This document shows, piece by piece, positions 16,565-28,542 of a stretch of DNA of 64,000 bases. The notes under the pieces were generated by a model, which did not search any database, was not told the DNA's origin, and worked only from the letters and a program-made list of their open reading frames with translations. How positions within the stretch are numbered: the stretch's first letter is position 1; each line of letters opens with the position of its first letter. The stretch is from Erigeron canadensis. Lineage: Eukaryota; Streptophyta; Magnoliopsida; Asterales; Asteraceae. The stretch covers positions 6,822,501-6,886,500 of the forward strand of contig NC_057761.1 of the NCBI RefSeq assembly GCF_010389155.1, read 5' to 3'. The position numbers and the translations under genes are program-made.

Positions 16565-17405
16565 CTCTGGGTCGATATGGTTCTTTAACAAGAACGTTTA
16601 TGGTTATGTTGAGGGTAAGGAGTCCCCTAAGGATAACCATTTGCTATATGATTATCTAAGTCCTTTCATCAAATACGGAGTAAGTAATCAGCCTAAGGCT
16701 ATAACATGAGTATGTAGCTCGTGTACGTGTTTATCGAACAATAGTTAGTCTAGTAATTCGAAGTGTCAGCATCTAATTTCATATCATAGGTGTATTTATA
16801 CTAATTAAAATAACTTCGTGAATCATGGCCTTTGCACGAAGTTAATCAAATTTGGTCCATAACCAGAAGACATATTCATTCGTATTGACGTCAGCACGAA
16901 CTTAAAACAACGTGCTGCTGACGTCAGCACGAGGTACTAGTTCGCACGAGGTACTAGTTCGCATGAACTACAAAGCTCGTGTTAACATCGAGTTAACATT
17001 GAGTTAACACGAGCTTTGTAGTTCGTGCGAACTAGTACCTCGTGCTGACGTCAGCAGCACGTTGTTTTAAGTTCGTGCTGACATTAGCACGAACTAATAT
17101 GTGTTTTGGTTATGGACTGGATTAGATTAACTTCGTGCAAAGGCCATGATTCATGAAGTTATTTTAATTAGTATAAATACACCTCTGATATGAAATTAGA
17201 TTTTGACACTTCGAATTACTAGACTAATTTTTGATCGATAAACACGTATACGAACAACAAAATCGTGTTATAGCCTTAGGTTGATTACTTACTTCATAAT
17301 TGACGAAAGAATTTAGATAATCATATAGCAAACGGTTAACTTGAGAGAATTCTGGACTCTCACATAACTATAAACGTTCTCGATCAGGTTACCGGGACAT
17401 ACAAG
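16565..17405. repeat. Large imperfect palindrome, about 840 bp
   Basis: The left arm (about 16565-16986) reads outward as the reverse complement of the right arm (about 17003-17400), around a 16-base centre at 16987-17002. Matching landmarks are TTTGCTATATGATTATCTAA, AATTCGAAGTGTCA, TAATTTCATATCA, ACTAATTAAAATAACTTC, GGCCTTTGCACGAAGTTAAT and GCTGCTGACGTCAGCACGAG. The left arm has a 17-base tandem duplication (GAGGTACTAGTTCGCAC) that is single on the right. There is no coding potential. It is likely a foldback transposon or a hairpin small-RNA locus. Confidence 0.85.
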
Positions 17406-17459
17406 TGGCATCAATTTAGGAGGGATGATTTAGTCCTAAATCAATGACGGAAATTGAGG

Positions 17460-17790
17460 TCTTTTTGATAAATACGTGAAGATGAACAAATTCGTGTTGA
17501 CATCATCACGAGTTCCTGTTAAGTTCACGTTGACATCATCACGAGTTTGTGTTAAATTCGTGCTTACGTCATTGGTTAAGATCATGCTTACGCAATCACG
17601 ACTTTGTATTAAAGTCTTGCTGGCATCATCATGAAGATAATCACGAGATTATGGTCAAATTCGTGCTGACATCATGCTAAAGTATTCATAACTTCCCGCT
17701 GATGTCATGCTGAAGATGATTTTCGATCCGAAACAAGTTTTTGCTTATGTCATCATGAGCTTATACTACATCATCACGAAGATGTTCCAC
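17460..17790 (+). repeat. Degenerate short direct repeats related to the palindrome core
   Basis: At least five diverged units of the type TTCGTGYTGACATCATCACG follow the palindrome. They share the GTGCTGACGTCA word of its centre, so the two structures are probably related. Confidence 0.55.
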
Positions 17791-19234
17791 TTCTTTGTTC
17801 CAAGCTTACATTTTCATTTATTAAAGATAACAAGAGTCAAATCGAGTAGAGAGGTTCCAAGCTATGTTCATTACACATTCAGATTTAATGAAGCACACAA
17901 GAGTGGGTATTAGAAAAAGAAAAAAAAAATATTTACGAGAGAATAATATTTTTTTTCCGATGGTCTTATATGTTTATCTTACTACATAAACTTCATATTA
18001 ATATAATAATATCAGTATTAGTGTGAGGAGTCCTAATCATTCTCTAATTGTCAAAAAGTTTGTGTTAAACTGGCTTTCAGATTTTTTTCACGGGTTAGCC
18101 TGGCCTGGCCCTTGGACCGCACTTTCATGGAAATCAAGCCCATGGACCAGACCATAATATAACAGGTTACGTCGGTTTTGGTTTTTTCCCGGACTGGTTC
18201 AACGGGTTTTGCGGGTCAGCCCCCATTTTGATCACCCCTAAGATTCATGATAGTATTCTAGATTTGTTGTGTACAAGATGTGTTCCTTATTAACACATTG
18301 GTACTATGCTAGTTTGTCAGAAGATGGACTATTTGTTAAATTGGTTGGAAAAAAAAAATTGGTATTTTGAAAAAGCACGTTTAATTATTATTTTTCTAAT
18401 AGCAGAAGGATTAATTCAAGTGATATTTAATCGGTAAATATAAAGCTTATATAGATTTTTTTCTATATAGTAGGGAAAAAACCCGTCCTTCAGACCCTCT
18501 TACGGATGTCTTTGATATATGTACGCTATTTATCATGGTGTTGATTTTTTGGATATCGCATTACGTGTTTGTTTAGCTTGATGAATACTTTAGAAATGTC
18601 ATTGGCAATATATTCAATATTATTGACAAAGAGTATGAAAATAAAGTTTTAATGATAAGAGCAAAACACAAGCAATATTATTTAAACGATTCGGTTTGAA
18701 AACCAAATAAGATGATAGCATAAAGAAAACATTAGTAGGAGATACGATAACTCCCATTTATGTATGTGCGAGTCACATTATTTTTTTTAGTTTCTTTCAC
18801 TGATGCACCAGGTCGTCTTGATTCTCCAACTTGTTAACATCTTCATTAGCTTTTATGTTTAGACAATCAAATGTTTCATAGTCGTGATGGTTTGATTAAG
18901 TGTTGGAAATGAGTTCCAACATGTGTTTTGTCCCCACAAGAGAAGCCAAACATTTTGGGAGAGTAGTAAAGCCACCTCCAACAATATTGACCGCATATCT
19001 CCAAAGTAGTCGTTGTAACAATTTACCAAATTCATTACTCAACCGGAACTACTATACGTCTACACAAGTATTTATTTTATATCCAAAAATATATATAAAT
19101 ATGTCGTTCATCAAGGAAAAAAAAGTTCTCCTTTATTTCCTCTTACAAGATCGTAGTCAGGCTTTGTATCCCAAATTTGCAGGTTTGAGAAGGGTATATG
19201 TGTTATTATATATAGAGTTTCCTTGATTTAAGAA
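17791..19234. other. Gene-free stretch
   Basis: AT-rich. It includes a GGG(T/C)-rich patch (18090-18240) of the kind often seen at ends of plant DNA transposons, ending TTTTGATCACCCCTAA. The open stretch at 18900-19226 on the plus strand shows no motif and sits in repeat-like DNA; I do not call it a gene. Confidence 0.4.
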
Positions 19235-19558
19235 TCATTTTTTTTTAAGAACCATAAGAACTCTTAAATAATATATTTGTTTCTATGTTTTTTTTTTATT
19301 CATTCACATGTGAAATGATATAAAAAAGTATGTTATAGAAGAAACTTTTTTAAAAAACCTTCAAAATAGCCTTTTGTGAACTTGTGAATCAATATGTTCA
19401 CGTTTTCGTTCGCATGTTAACAAATGTGTATATATAAGGTTTTGAAAAAAACTTTCTTCTACAACATATATTTTTATAACATTTCACATGTGAATGAACA
19501 AAAAACCATGTGAACCAATACATAATTTAAGAGTTTTCAAGGTTCTTACAAAAAAATG
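19235..19558. mobile_element. Foldback MITE with arms of about 130 bp
   Basis: The left arm (about 19235-19370) contains AAGAACTCTTAAATAATATA and CATTCACATGTGAAATG. The right arm (about 19430-19558) is its reverse complement with scattered mismatches: CATTTCACATGTGAATG, then TAATTTAAGAGTTTTCAAGG. The loop is about 60 bp. Confidence 0.75.
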
Positions 19559-19579
19559 AGTTTTCAAAATAAGGTTCTC

Positions 19580-19790
19580 ATATATATATATATATAAGGG
19601 GGAAGGGAATATGAGGCTGTTAGGCACCTAAGTTGGGTGAAAAACGTCTCGCATACCTTTTTAAAACCATAAAAATCATGGGTGGCCAAGTATTTATTCA
19701 AAATATTAAAATTTTGGTATGTGAGGGGTTTTTCACCAAAGTTGGATGCATAACAGCCCCATATTCACTTTTCTCTATATATAAACATGA
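19580..19790. mobile_element. MITE inside a TA microsatellite, copy 2
   Basis: The core, about 19597-19776, is an inverted copy of the intronic element at 8993-9168: AAGGGAATATGAGGCTGTTA at the left and CATAACAGCCCCATATTCAC at the right. It is again bounded by (TA)n (19580-19596) and a TATATATAA remnant. Confidence 0.8.
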
Positions 19791-20486
19791 TATATATAAA
19801 TAGACTAAATACATAAACTAAACATTAAATCATTAATTACCCATATTTATTTATAGAAGTTGTTATGAAAAGTTGCATAGTTGAAAAAATGCTTATACCA
19901 TGTATAAAATATTAAACCAAAAGGGTGAAACTCAATGATACCATAAGTATGTGACCACATGGGTCCACAAATAAAACCTCACAGTTTTAAAATTTGTCCA
20001 AAGTAAATGGAGAAATTATAAGTTTGTGATCCATTTGTGATGATGATGTTTCATCAGATGTGAGTTCTATGTATTGTGTGATCATAAGCCGTTACATGAG
20101 ATGAGAGTGTCCCACCAAGTTAACTATTTATCAATTTTTATTAGAAGTTCCCCAATACCCTCTGCCCCTCTCTCGTTCGCTTAGGAGGGACGAGTCCACA
20201 CTATTGGGTGGGACTCGTCCTTTGCTCGTTCGCTAGATTCGTCCCTCCCTTTCATTCCTCTAAGGACAAGCTTGATAGCTTGTTTCTCTTTTTTTTTTTG
20301 TGAATGGAACGGCTAGAATTTGGGGAAGAAGACAAAAAAAAATTAAGTTTCAAAAGATGGCAAAACAGGTCCATGTAGCGGCCGTTTTGACCAAAACAAG
20401 TTCAAAAAAGTGACACTTTTAGTCTTTGACCACTCTTTTATTATTCAGTTATATTAACACATACCAATCCATTTTAACTACAAATC
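19791..20486. other. Gene-free stretch and probable left part of a PIF/Harbinger-type locus
   Basis: After the MITE there is AT-rich DNA. At 20180-20240 GGGACGAGTCC-like words are repeated in both orientations, and similar words (GGGATGAGTCT) occur near 21945-22050 beyond the ORF1 remnant, so they may be subterminal repeats of one transposon (about 20100-22085). Exact terminal repeats were not resolved. Confidence 0.4.
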
Positions 20487-21686
20487 ATGTCAAACTTCAA
20501 CAACCAAAGAGCCGACGATTTCTTTAAAGCTTTGAACGATTTGAATCAATCGTTCTCGAACCAACCACCACCTCAACCGTTCATTTCACATCCAAATTAC
20601 CCCCGTTTTTAACAATTCATGTAAGCTTATTACGCTCAACTTTCCTTTGCACAACCCCCAAATTTCTACCATGAGGGTCATCGTCGGCAGGAGGTTTTCA
20701 ACAACCCAATCAATAATCCTTTCCCATACCACCATCTTTCCCCACACCTGAATCTGTTCCTACACCCCAATTTGTTCCCACGCCTCAATCCATTCTCGAA
20801 ACACAACCAAAGGGTAGAAGGGTCAAAACCATGGCCAAAAGCACAAAGAAGACAAACAACCAAAAGAACCTGCTCCAAACTCATCACATTAGACCGAGTT
20901 GGAAATGAAAGTTCTCACAGAGTGTTGGGTTGATGCTTCAGAGGATCCAGTATACGGAAAACACCAATCGGGCGATTCTTTTTAGGGGAGAATCATAGAT
21001 AACTACAATGCAAGATTCCCCAACAGCCAAAGAAGAGCCAATCAGATTACTAACAAATGGAGAAAGATCGAAAGAAATGTTGCAAAGTTCAATGCAATTT
21101 GGGCAGGCTATGATGGGAATCGGTGTAGTGGGGAGAACGATGCCTAAGTCATGGAAGAAGCGTTCAGAATACTCTTCTCAAACCCGCACTCAGTTTAGCA
21201 TGTATGAGTGTTGGTTGCTTGTGAAAGATAGGCCAAAGTTCTTCGCTCCATCCGCTCATGATGTTATGGGGCGAAGCATGCATAAAAGGAAAACCATTGT
21301 TAATGTTTTTGATAGTGAAGAGGAGGAGGAGACCCAATTCGAGCTTGTAGACCTTGGAGAGAACGACCTTGTCGGTCCGGATACGTATACGCGCCCCCTA
21401 CTAAGCCAAAGGCTTCGCGAACCTCTGCATCTTCCAATGCGGGTCAGCTTCCGACCTAGCCTCCCGGCTCGACAGGCTTGGGTGTTAAAAGGAAGCAGCT
21501 TTGTATGAACAACAACAATCTTTGGCGGTCAGTCGTGAGGAGGAAAGGAAGCGTACCGTGTATTCGGCTCTTTCGTTCATGGGCCAAACAGAGTGTGATG
21601 AGGAAGAAAAGAGGTTCATCAAGGAAGCCAAGAAGAAACCGATAGCGGAGTACAAAGGCTTCCTTTTCGGAGACAACGACAATTAG
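20487..21686 (+). pseudogene. Decayed PIF/Harbinger-type ORF1 (Myb/SANT-like DNA-binding protein)
   Basis: A reading path starts at ATG 20487 (MSNFNNQRADDFFKALNDLN) and hits a stop near 20610. A second frame from about 20905 gives ECWVDASEDPVYGKHQSGDS and then NKWRKIERNVAKFNAIW, typical of the Myb/SANT-like ORF1 partner proteins of plant PIF/Harbinger transposons (often annotated 'glutathione S-transferase T3-like'). A further frame gives an acidic C-terminal part, and 21501-21686 (EEKRFIKEAKKKPIAEYKGF) ends it. At least two frameshifts and several stops make it dead. No DDE transposase is present nearby, so the element is ORF1-only or deleted. Confidence 0.65.
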
Positions 21687-22324
21687 TTTAGCTTTAGTTT
21701 AGTTTTTTAAAATAAAAATGTTGTTTTTCTATTTTTTTTTTTCCATTTTTAGGTTGTGTTTTTTTTTTCAATTGTACTTTTTTTTTATGTTCTAAATGTA
21801 TTTTTATTTTTAATAAAATTATGTCTTTTATTTAAAATTTGTGTTAATGGAGTAAAATGTGTTTTATTTATATTTTAGAGGGTTAAAATTGTAAAGTTTA
21901 GATAAAATGGTAGAATTAAATAATTGATGGGTCCAAGACTAGTCATTAAGGGATGAGTGTATTGGGTATGTTTTGCGGAGATTAGTCATTTGAGTGTTTT
22001 TTTGCTAATGTGGTGCTGATTAAGACTAGTCCTTGAGGGATGAGTCTCTAACATTAGGTACCCTCTTAGAGTTTTGAGATGAGGATTAAACTTCTATTTT
22101 TTTTTTTGAAGGAACTATGATATCAAATATTACAAAAATAATAACAAACTAAGTTTTAAGAAATCAAAATTTATGGAAAAGTCAAATGATATAATTGACT
22201 AACTTGATAGAACGTTGTTTAAAAAGTTTTTGAAAGTTACGACATTTTAAAATAATAAATGAAAAGGAAATAATACTTGAGAATTGATAAAGTATCAAAT
22301 AAACAAATTATTTTTATATTATAA
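21687..22324. other. AT-rich stretch, right part of the Harbinger-type locus
   Basis: Poly-T-rich sequence after the ORF1 remnant, then GGGATGAGT-type words, ending near the run TACCCTCTTAGAGTTTTGAG (about 22058-22078). No gene is seen from 22085 to 22324. Confidence 0.4.
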
Positions 22325-22484
22325 GATTGAGAGAGAATAGTATGAAGAGAATGAGATTCTATCAATGAGGGATACATAGAGTTACATTAATATAGCTTGG
22401 TATTTTTAGGCTTCAAGACAACATTCTAGAATACAATTACATAAATATGGAAGTGAATATCCATATATAATAAATATTATAATA
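22325..22484 (-). repeat. Copia 3' LTR
   Basis: Homologous to 41773-41892. On the minus strand it follows the pol stop (22627) after a stretch ending CCAAGGAGTAG, a plausible polypurine tract. It is short, about 160 bp. Confidence 0.6.
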
Positions 22485-22626
22485 CTACTCCTTGGATATT
22501 CACATTATAGATTATACGCAAAGATGATATTTGTTACCTCATTAAAAACCTAGTGGGATAGAAACTCGGTGAACGAAAAAAGAATGCAACGCGTATAATG
22601 CTCCCTGTCAATTCAACATATATTCT

Positions 22627-23785
22627 TCAGTTGTTGCATTCCAATCTTGTATGTAAGTTGCTCAAAACTTTTGGTGCTAAAGATTTTGTGAACAAGTCCG
22701 CCACGTTCTCGCTGGATCTAATTTGACAAATATCAATCACGCCATCCTTTTGAAGATCATGTGTTGAGAAAAACTTCGGTGAAATGTGCTTTGTTCTATC
22801 TCCTTTAATATATCCATCTTTGATTTGAGCAATACATGTACCATTATCTTCATAAAAAACAGTTGGAATATCCTTGATTAACTGGAGTCCGCATTCTTCT
22901 TGAATATGTTGAATCATTGACCTTAACACATTCTCGACCGGCTTCATAAAGTGCAATAAGTTCAGCATGGTTTGATGATGTAGTTGTAAGTGTTTGCTTG
23001 GTCGATCTCCATGAAATTGTCGTATCACCATATGTGAAAACATAACCTGTTTGTGACTTTGCTTTGTATGGGTCTGACAAATATCCAGCATCAGCATATT
23101 CGACCAACTTTGACTTTGAATTCTTCTGATAAAATAATCCCATACGTGTGCCACGAATATAAAAAAATATATGCTTGATTCCATTCCAGTGTGTTCGTGT
23201 TAGCATCGAATATGTCTTGCCAATTAATTTTCAGAAAATGCAATATCCGGACGTGTATTATTAGCAAGATACATCAAAGCTCCAATTGCGCTTAGATACG
23301 GTATTCCTGAACCAAGAACTTCTTCATCATTTTCTTTGGGACGAAATGGATCATCTTCCCGATTAAGTGATCTATCGACCATTGGCGACATTAATGGATG
23401 AGCTTTGTCCATATTAAATTTTGTCAACATTTTTTCTACATAGTTTGATTGATGGACAAAAATTCAATTCTGAAGATGCTCAATTTGCAATCCAAGACAA
23501 AATTTGGTTATACCAAGGTCTTTCATTTCAACTTCATTTTCCAACAACTTTGCAGTATTTTCAATCTCTTCTAGATTTCCAATAATGTTTAGATCATTAA
23601 CATATACTGCAATAAGAGAAAAATCATTGTTTTTGCACGATCTTGCAAAGAAGTCGTGTTACCCTTTTTGAAGGTATCTCCAATATTATTAGCAGTGAGA
23701 TGGATCTTAGCATGAAGAGTCCAGGGAAGATAGTTTTTCCCGATATATCAAGAGCATTGAATTCCAATTTTGTAAGATTTGCCAT
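22627..23785 (-). pseudogene. Copia gag start fused by deletion to RT / RNase H remnant
   Basis: On the minus strand the ATG at 23785 opens with MANLTKLEFNALDISGK, the start of many plant copia gag proteins. After about 50 codons the sequence jumps to the C-terminal part of reverse transcriptase, including MKDLG and NTRPDIAF, then to RNase H motifs (SNHAELIALYEAGRE, TKHISPKFF, ENVADLFTKSL), with the stop at 22627. Frames change at about 23215 and again inside RNase H, and stops are present. The gene is inactive. The internal deletion has removed most of gag, protease, integrase and N-terminal RT. Confidence 0.8.
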
Positions 23786-23819
23786 AACTACAAAATAAGA
23801 CAATATTTAGTTAAATGTA

Positions 23820-25661
23820 TGAAAGGACTAGACTCGATAAACCAAAAAAACACAAAAAAAATTTATTTATTTTTTTTTTTTTACAGCAACCCAAGAATTT
23901 TTTTTTTTACAGCAACCACGGTCCTGCGGAAACAAAACCCCCACTGCGCCGCAGTGGGTTGGGACAATTCCCACTGCGCCGCAGTGGGATATTTTTGGTC
24001 CAGAATTTGGAAGAAATCAACAAGTTAACACTTTGATCAAACTTCAAACTATACAATTCACTTGACCAACTTTCATAAACTCATTTCCAGAAGTTCCAAC
24101 AACTAAATAGACCCATTTTAAACATAATTACAACATCAACTTGTTTAAAATCTCATGAACATCAACAATGGGTCATTTACCCATTTTGATACCATTTTCG
24201 TCCAAAATGCAACTACACAAACTTCCCAATAGCTTTGCACTTGATCAGTTACAGAAATTTAACGAAAGTATGACCTTCAAAACTAAATGTACCAAGAGCC
24301 ATGAGGGGTGAGATTTATAAGCCTCTAACCAAAATATTTTTCATTCATCCATGAATGACCTAAATACCTCCAAGTCTTGCAAAAATCTTTACTTCTAACA
24401 CTTGAAGCTTTACTCAACAACTAGTTTTCTTCCGGAACTACCTATAAAAGATAAACAACTAAAATATAAGCAAAGGCTTAGTGAATATACTTGCATACAT
24501 TTATGAACACGAAGGAGGACAATGTACAAGGACTATTACATGTAACCTATGACACCGTCATGCCACATTTACATGCTCACCTTGCACGCTAAACGCTATA
24601 CATGGATCCATATAAGCTTAACAATCATAACAATAACTACTATCAGGATTTTTAGGTCCCGGAGGTTCTTGGGCCTCATAAACACTATGCCCCAAAATGG
24701 GCCTACGCCAAATCAATTACCACACATAGACAAACAAACTTCAACATAATGTGGTAAATTGACCCAACGTAAACATAAAGGTATGCAAATATACTCACCT
24801 CCTCCGCAAATTGGACAATGACTTGATAAAAAGATAAAGCACACAACAAGCTTCAACCTATGATCATAACATACAATGTTTAAGCTTACATTCACAACTT
24901 GACTAGCTCAACCTAGTCATACTCAATCACTAGCCTTTCTAAACCCAAACCCAACCCATTTGTCATTGAGTTTCTTTTATTCTCAACAATAACACTAGGT
25001 AGTAAAAACTCATCTTTTCTCATAAACTAGAATTATCACATTAGCTTATCAATTTCTTAGCCAAACTCAATACATAACTCAATGGCAAACTAGGTTAGCT
25101 AAGGAATTGGGGAAAAATCATTCATAAATCAATTTCTAGCAAAACCCCCCAAATTTAGGTTACTCCAAGAACCCTAATTTCAAAAGAAGGTGAAAACTAA
25201 GTTAGGGAAATCAATACCTCAACAATAATAAGCTAATTCAATATTTTAATTTAGAAATTCTTCTTCCCTCTTTTCTCTTTGAAATTCGGCCACCACCACC
25301 TTCCACCACAACCCTAACTTTTAATTTGCTTGATAAAGATTGTTGGTGGTGATTGTTATTGTAACTTCTATCCTTGAACTTGAGAGATTAAGCTTTGATT
25401 TTTGAAAGAAATAAGAATGAGATGCATGAAAATGGTGGAGAGATAGAGAATGGAAGAGTGAGTCACAAAGAAAAGATGGCTGGCACTCCATGGGCTTGCC
25501 ACACCCTCTTCAAATTTTGGGGGTATTTTTACCCACTATCCGCTAAAGTTCCAACTAAATTAACCCCATATCTAAAAATAAAATACTAGAAAATTAATTT
25601 AATGTCAAAAACTATAAAAAAGGGTTAATTTCTTTTACCTTACAATCTTTGGGGTGTTACA
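23820..25661 (-). repeat. 3' LTR of gypsy element A
   Basis: 1842 bp, TG..CA ends, starting TGAAAGGACTAGACTCGATA and ending TTTGGGGTGTTACA as read on the plus strand. Same subfamily as solo LTR C. Near the low-coordinate end (U5 side on the minus strand) are two near-perfect CCCACTGCGCCGCAGTGGG palindromes (about 23938-23990). Confidence 0.85.
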
Positions 25662-25680
25662 ACTCTCCCCCACTTGAAAT
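25662..25680 (-). promoter_or_regulatory. Polypurine tract of element A
   Basis: On the minus strand CATTTCAAGTGGGGGAGAGT directly precedes the 3' LTR. This is the expected primer for plus-strand synthesis in LTR elements. Confidence 0.8.
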
Positions 25681-25683
25681 GGA

Positions 25684-26476
25684 TCACGGCCTCGTGATCC
25701 AAGCCATATGCAAAGACGGATAATAGACAAGAACATCATGCTCGGATTCCCACGTACAATCGGACATCTTACCATGCTTCCACAAAATCTTATAAGTCCT
25801 TACCGTCTTATTTTGTACTCTTCTAAGCTCTTCTTCTACTATGACAATGGGTTCCTCGATATAGTTCAACTTGTTATCGACCTCAATCTCGTTCAATGGC
25901 ACATAAGAAGACTCATCGGCAAGGCATTTTCTAAGATGTGACACTTGAAAAGTTGGATGAATTCCCGAAAGTTCATCCGGTAACTCCAAACGGTAAGCAA
26001 CCTTGCCAACCTTAGCCAAAATTTTGAACGGGCCGATAAAACGAGGACTTAATTTTCCATGCTTTCTAAATCGTAGAACGCCTTTCCATGGTGAGACTTT
26101 CAACAAAACCCGATCATCTACATGAAATTCAATCGGCCTTCTCCTTTTATCCGCATAAGACTTTTCCCGATCATGAGTCGCCTTTAATCTTTCCTTGATC
26201 ACATCGATCTTCTCAATGGTTTTCAACACTATCTCCATGCCCCCTATCTCGCGTTGACTCACTTCTCCCCAACAAATTGGAGATCGACACTTCCTCCCAC
26301 ACAACATTTCATATGGTGGCATTTGAATACTAGAATGGTAGCTATTGTTGTAAGAGAATTCTACCAAAGGCAAGTGGATATCCCAAGTACCTCCAAAATC
26401 GATAATACATGCCCGTAGCATGTCTTCAAGCGTTTGAATGGTTCTCTCACTTTGACCATCTGTTTGAGGGTAATAA
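25684..26476 (-). pseudogene. Element A pol, integrase C-terminal part with chromodomain-like end
   Basis: The reading frame begins at the insertion joint with element B ([20 protein letters not shown], the end of the integrase core) and runs through CGRKCRSPICWGEV, the integrase C-terminal SH3-like region (PRFIGPFKILAKVGKVAYRL) and a chromodomain-like tail (YKILWKHGKMSDCTWESEHD). It ends at 25684, just before the polypurine tract. It is one gene with 36927-38840 across element B. No internal stop in this piece. Confidence 0.85.
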
Positions 26477-26481
26477 GCGGT

Positions 26482-28263
26482 TGTAACACCTCAATGTTTT
26501 AAGGTAATAGAAAATTAACCCTTTTTATAGTTTTGACATTAAATTAAATTCCTTGTATTTTGTTTTGAGTTAAGGGGTTAATTTAGTTGGAACTCTAGTG
26601 GCTAGCGGGTATTATACCCACAAAATTAGTTATGGGACGTGGCTAGCAGGGAGAAAAGCTAGCCATCTAGTCTTATGACTCATATTTTCCCACTCACTCA
26701 ATTCAACCTACTTCTCCACTCTTCTTGAATCTTCAATCCAACTTCAACCCATGTAATTGAAACTTCAAAACTCAAATTAAAGAATTTTAATCCTTGAACA
26801 ATAACAATAATCATCTCCAATTGTATTAGAAATTGAAATTGAGGGTTTGAGTGAAGGTGGTGGCCGAAATTTTTAGGAAGAAAAGGGGAAGATTTGTGAT
26901 TTGAAAACCCTAATCCTTTGTCTTTCACTTTTGAGGTATTGATTTCCATACCCCTAGTTTTATTTATTATTGAAAATTAGGGTTCTTAATCTTAGAAATT
27001 GGGGTTTTTTGTTATTTGAGATTTCCAAGTAAAACCCTAATAAATTTGATTGAGAAACAGATAGTTTGATTTAAAGGGAATGTTGATAATGAAAATCCCC
27101 CATAGTAAGAACTTCATATTTTGTGGTGTTTGACTAGTAATTATGAAATAAAGTTCTATTATGAGAACTTGGAATTTTTGGAAAAGTTTTGAGTAGCCAA
27201 ACAACATAATGTTAGAATTGATGAATGCAAATACATGTTTGTAAGGAAGTTGAGTCATGGAACTCATAGATGTTTATGTGTTGATATATGTATAGGTGTT
27301 GAAGATAATTTGTTGAGCTTGTTAGCCTTATAGTGTCAAGTAGCCAAGTTGAGGTAAGTGTATATGCATATAATCATGTTCTTGTTAATAGAGGTCATAG
27401 GTGGGTAAATTCCTATGACCCATTTGTTTGTTAATGGTTAGAACTAGTAGGTGGGTAAATTCCTACTAGACGAATTGTTTGTAAGAGCTAGTAGGTGGGT
27501 AAATTCCTACTAGCCAAATTGTCCATGGCCATGTTAAAAATGATTGTGTGATGTTTGTTATGAATGCAATGGCTAGCTTGCTAGGCTTTATGTGGTGCTT
27601 GATGCACATAGTTACGGTAACATGATTATGATTATATGTGTATGCATTCACTAAGCGTTGCTTATAATTTAGTTGTTTAACTCTTTTATAGGAGTTGGTA
27701 GTAGCAAGGGCAAGGAAGTGAACGAGTGAAGTTCAAGTTGGAGGTTTTAGCCATCTCAAAGGTTGGCAATTTGGGTAAATTCGGTAAAAAAAATCCCTTT
27801 TGTACATCTTGGCAATTTGGGTAAATTATGTTTTGGTAAATTCTGGAAAACGGTGGTTGTGGTGAAATGTAAGTTTTTGAAAGAATGTATGAACAATTTG
27901 TTAATTATCCAAGTTGGGTAATTGACCCACTTGTTGGACAAGGAAGTTGTAAATTATGTTTAGATGGTAAATTTTCTTGAAATGGTGTTTTATATGTCTT
28001 GAAGGCTATGGTTTAGTTTCTGGAAGATTTGGAAGTGAAATGATATTTTGGATGAATCTATTATGAGTCAAAGTGCAGGAAAAGTTGCTTTTGATTAAGA
28101 ATTTTCGTGCAGAAACTTCCCACTGGGCCGCAGTGGGAGTCTTCTATACTCACTGCGCCGCAGTGAGGCTATTAGTCATTCTGGTACGTAGACTTCTACT
28201 GCGCCGCAATGGGGTCCCAAAAAAAAAATTTCGGTTTTTGATTAAATGAGTTTGGTTGTTACA
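26482..28263 (+). repeat. 5' LTR of gypsy element B
   Basis: TG..CA ends (TGTAACACCTCAATGTTTTA to TTTGGTTGTTACA). Contains a hairpin array of three TGGGTAAATTCCTA-centred units (about 27395-27520) and, near its 3' end, three CACTGCGCCGCAGTG-type palindromes (about 28118-28218). Confidence 0.9.
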
Positions 28264-28267
28264 TTTT

Positions 28268-28280
28268 TGGTATCAGAGCC
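28268..28280 (+). promoter_or_regulatory. Primer-binding site of element B
   Basis: TGGTATCAGAGCC, four bases after the 5' LTR, matches the 3' end of plant initiator methionine tRNA, the usual minus-strand primer for these elements. Confidence 0.85.
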
Positions 28281-28542
28281 ATGGTTCAAGGAATTTAGGT
28301 ATTTGATCTTTAGGTTAAGATGCCTAGATTTGAACCATAGGAAATTGACGTTGACCTTAGGATTTGGATTGTTCATGTTTGAGAGTTGAAGTATTTTGTA
28401 ATATTGATTTAAAATCAAATGGTTTATGATTATAATAGAGCTGGCCTATTATCGGTCATAAGCTATTACGTTTTAAATTGAACTTACTAAATACGGAAAT
28501 GATCGAATATGAAGGTTTGGGGGTATTAGAGACTATATAGGA

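Noticed and set aside
18900..19226. 108-codon open frame
   Set aside because: No motif, atypical composition, and it borders a foldback MITE; likely chance.
28118..28230. The GC-rich palindromes as transcription terminators
   Set aside because: Hairpin-plus-T termination is not a plant polymerase II mechanism, and no T-run follows most of the units.
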